A DNA stretch of 64,000 nucleotides from Lachnospiraceae bacterium. GTDB taxonomy: Bacteria; Bacillota; Clostridia; Lachnospirales; Lachnospiraceae. The first letter of the stretch is position 1. Each line of letters begins with the position of its first letter. The notes beneath the pieces are model-generated. The model saw only the letters and a list, made by a program, of their open reading frames with translations. It was not told the origin of the DNA and searched no databases. Positions 63,363-64,000 of this stretch are shown piece after piece. Location of the stretch: the NCBI GenBank assembly GCA_910574865.1, contig CAJTDN010000001.1, forward strand, positions 186,001 through 250,000, given 5' to 3'. Both the position numbers and the translations under genes were made by a program.

Positions 63363-63847
63363 AGTTCATTCTCCCCTTTTCGAATCTCGCGCCCGTCCAG
63401 CGCGACGTAATGTAACACGTCATTTTTATCATACACCAATTTAAGTGAAAAAAACGGGCAATTTTTCTCCAGAAGGCGGAAGAAAATCAAGTCGCCCTCC
63501 CACAATTCCAATTCCCGGATCCGCGCCTTGTCCACCCATTCCAGTTCGCCCTCGTCACACGCCACCCGTTCCCCGACAAAACCGTCCGCCGTGTAAAGCG
63601 ACATGTATTCTACCACGTCAGCCCCGTAAACAAACGTGACGATGCCCCGGTAACACCAGGATGTCAGCGTGTAACCCGTCTCCTCTCGCACCTCGCGCAG
63701 CAGGCACTCCTCCGGGCTCTCCCCTTCTTCAAAATGCCCGCCGACCCCGATCCACTTATCCTTGTTGACGTCATTTTCCTTCACCGTGCGATGCAGCATC
63801 AAATATTTTCCATCTTTCTCTATATAACATAATGTACTCAAACTCAT
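63356..63847 (-). CDS. Nudix hydrolase
   Basis: The 163-residue protein carries a full Nudix box, GGHFEEGESPEECLLREVREETGY at residues about 36-59 (G, RE, EE residues intact). MSLSTLCYIEKDG at the start resembles MutT/8-oxo-dGTPase relatives. GAGG ten bases upstream supports the start at 63847; the frame is open further upstream. It overlaps the nucleotidyltransferase gene by seven bases, so both proteins are made together. Confidence 0.9.
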   Translation of the reverse strand: MSLSTLCYIEKDGKYLMLHRTVKENDVNKDKWIGVGGHFEEGESPEECLLREVREETGYTLTSWCYRGIVTFVYGADVVEYMSLYTADGFVGERVACDEGELEWVDKARIRELELWEGDLIFFRLLEKNCPFFSLKLVYDKNDVLHYVALDGREIRKGENELW

Positions 63848-64000
63848 CTTCTTTATACCTCGCCCATATACCACCCGCGCCCGTTTTCTGCGCATCTGCC
63901 AACCCAAGCGGCTTCGCCGCCCGTTTTCGAAGGCGTTCGCCACCTACAAGCAAAACACTGCAACGTATAAGTTTTTCCCACTTGCCGCATGCCATATAGG
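63848..64000. other. right-end intergenic region
   Basis: No gene recognised; an AAGCGGC/GCCGCC stem near 63909 is the only structure seen. Confidence 0.4.

Overview
The window looks like a chromosomal segment of a spore-forming-lineage Firmicute, most likely a gut Lachnospiraceae member. The signs are an NrdR regulator, a YlmC/YmxH protein, a SleB-type hydrolase, ECF riboflavin transporters behind FMN riboswitches, a GPH sugar symporter with a reversed-domain GH3 enzyme, LytTR signalling, and strong AGGAGG ribosome sites. Genus and species cannot be fixed from the sequence alone. I saw no rRNA, tRNA or CRISPR array.

Positions 1-15960 hold a minus-strand surface-polysaccharide operon. In transcription order it encodes a GT4 and a GT2 glycosyltransferase, a stand-alone COG5610-type C-terminal protein, an ABC-2 permease, an ABC ATPase fused to an extracellular membrane-anchored module, two HAD/COG5610 proteins, a polysialyltransferase-like enzyme, an acetyltransferase, a CMP-sugar synthetase and an aldolase-like protein that runs off the edge. 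Immediately upstream (16105-17606) lies a tyrosine recombinase gene flanked by two identical, inverted 25-bp sites. A consensus promoter inside the segment points away from the operon. I read this as a self-contained invertible promoter switch, currently in the OFF orientation. This is the most interesting system in the window.

Positions 17800-30000 carry a Ca/Na antiporter, a glycoside utilisation group (membrane GH3, GPH symporter, GH2), a LytTR two-component pair and enolase. Positions 30200-40560 carry a SleB hydrolase, RibU with an FMN riboswitch, a MATE exporter, a soluble MCP with a FIST sensor, YwaF, MarR and DegV. This part contains a segmental duplication: two unannotated 54-57 residue proteins, each with a shared promoter and 3' UTR, and each next to a MATE gene (one intact, one a remnant). 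A decayed sensor kinase lies beside the second copy.

Positions 40740-45613 are an AT-rich acquired island: a two-component system, whose regulator is frameshifted at its start, plus a FtsX-type ABC exporter. An alcohol dehydrogenase with a probable Rex operator and a second RibU with an FMN riboswitch follow. From about 48435 to 53710 lies a decayed mobile element: a broken AAA-ATPase gene, serine recombinase and sigma-factor remnants, a radical SAM pair of which one copy is internally deleted, and HxlR. It ends inside a chimeric AraC regulator with two DNA-binding domains.

Positions 54066-64000 return to ordinary chromosome: GH78 rhamnosidase, AraC, NrdR, DUF3783, YlmC, a methyltransferase, a carbamate-kinase-like protein, TrhA, and a NadM-like/Nudix pair. 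Several dispersed intergenic repeats, mostly stem-loops, link distant parts of the window.
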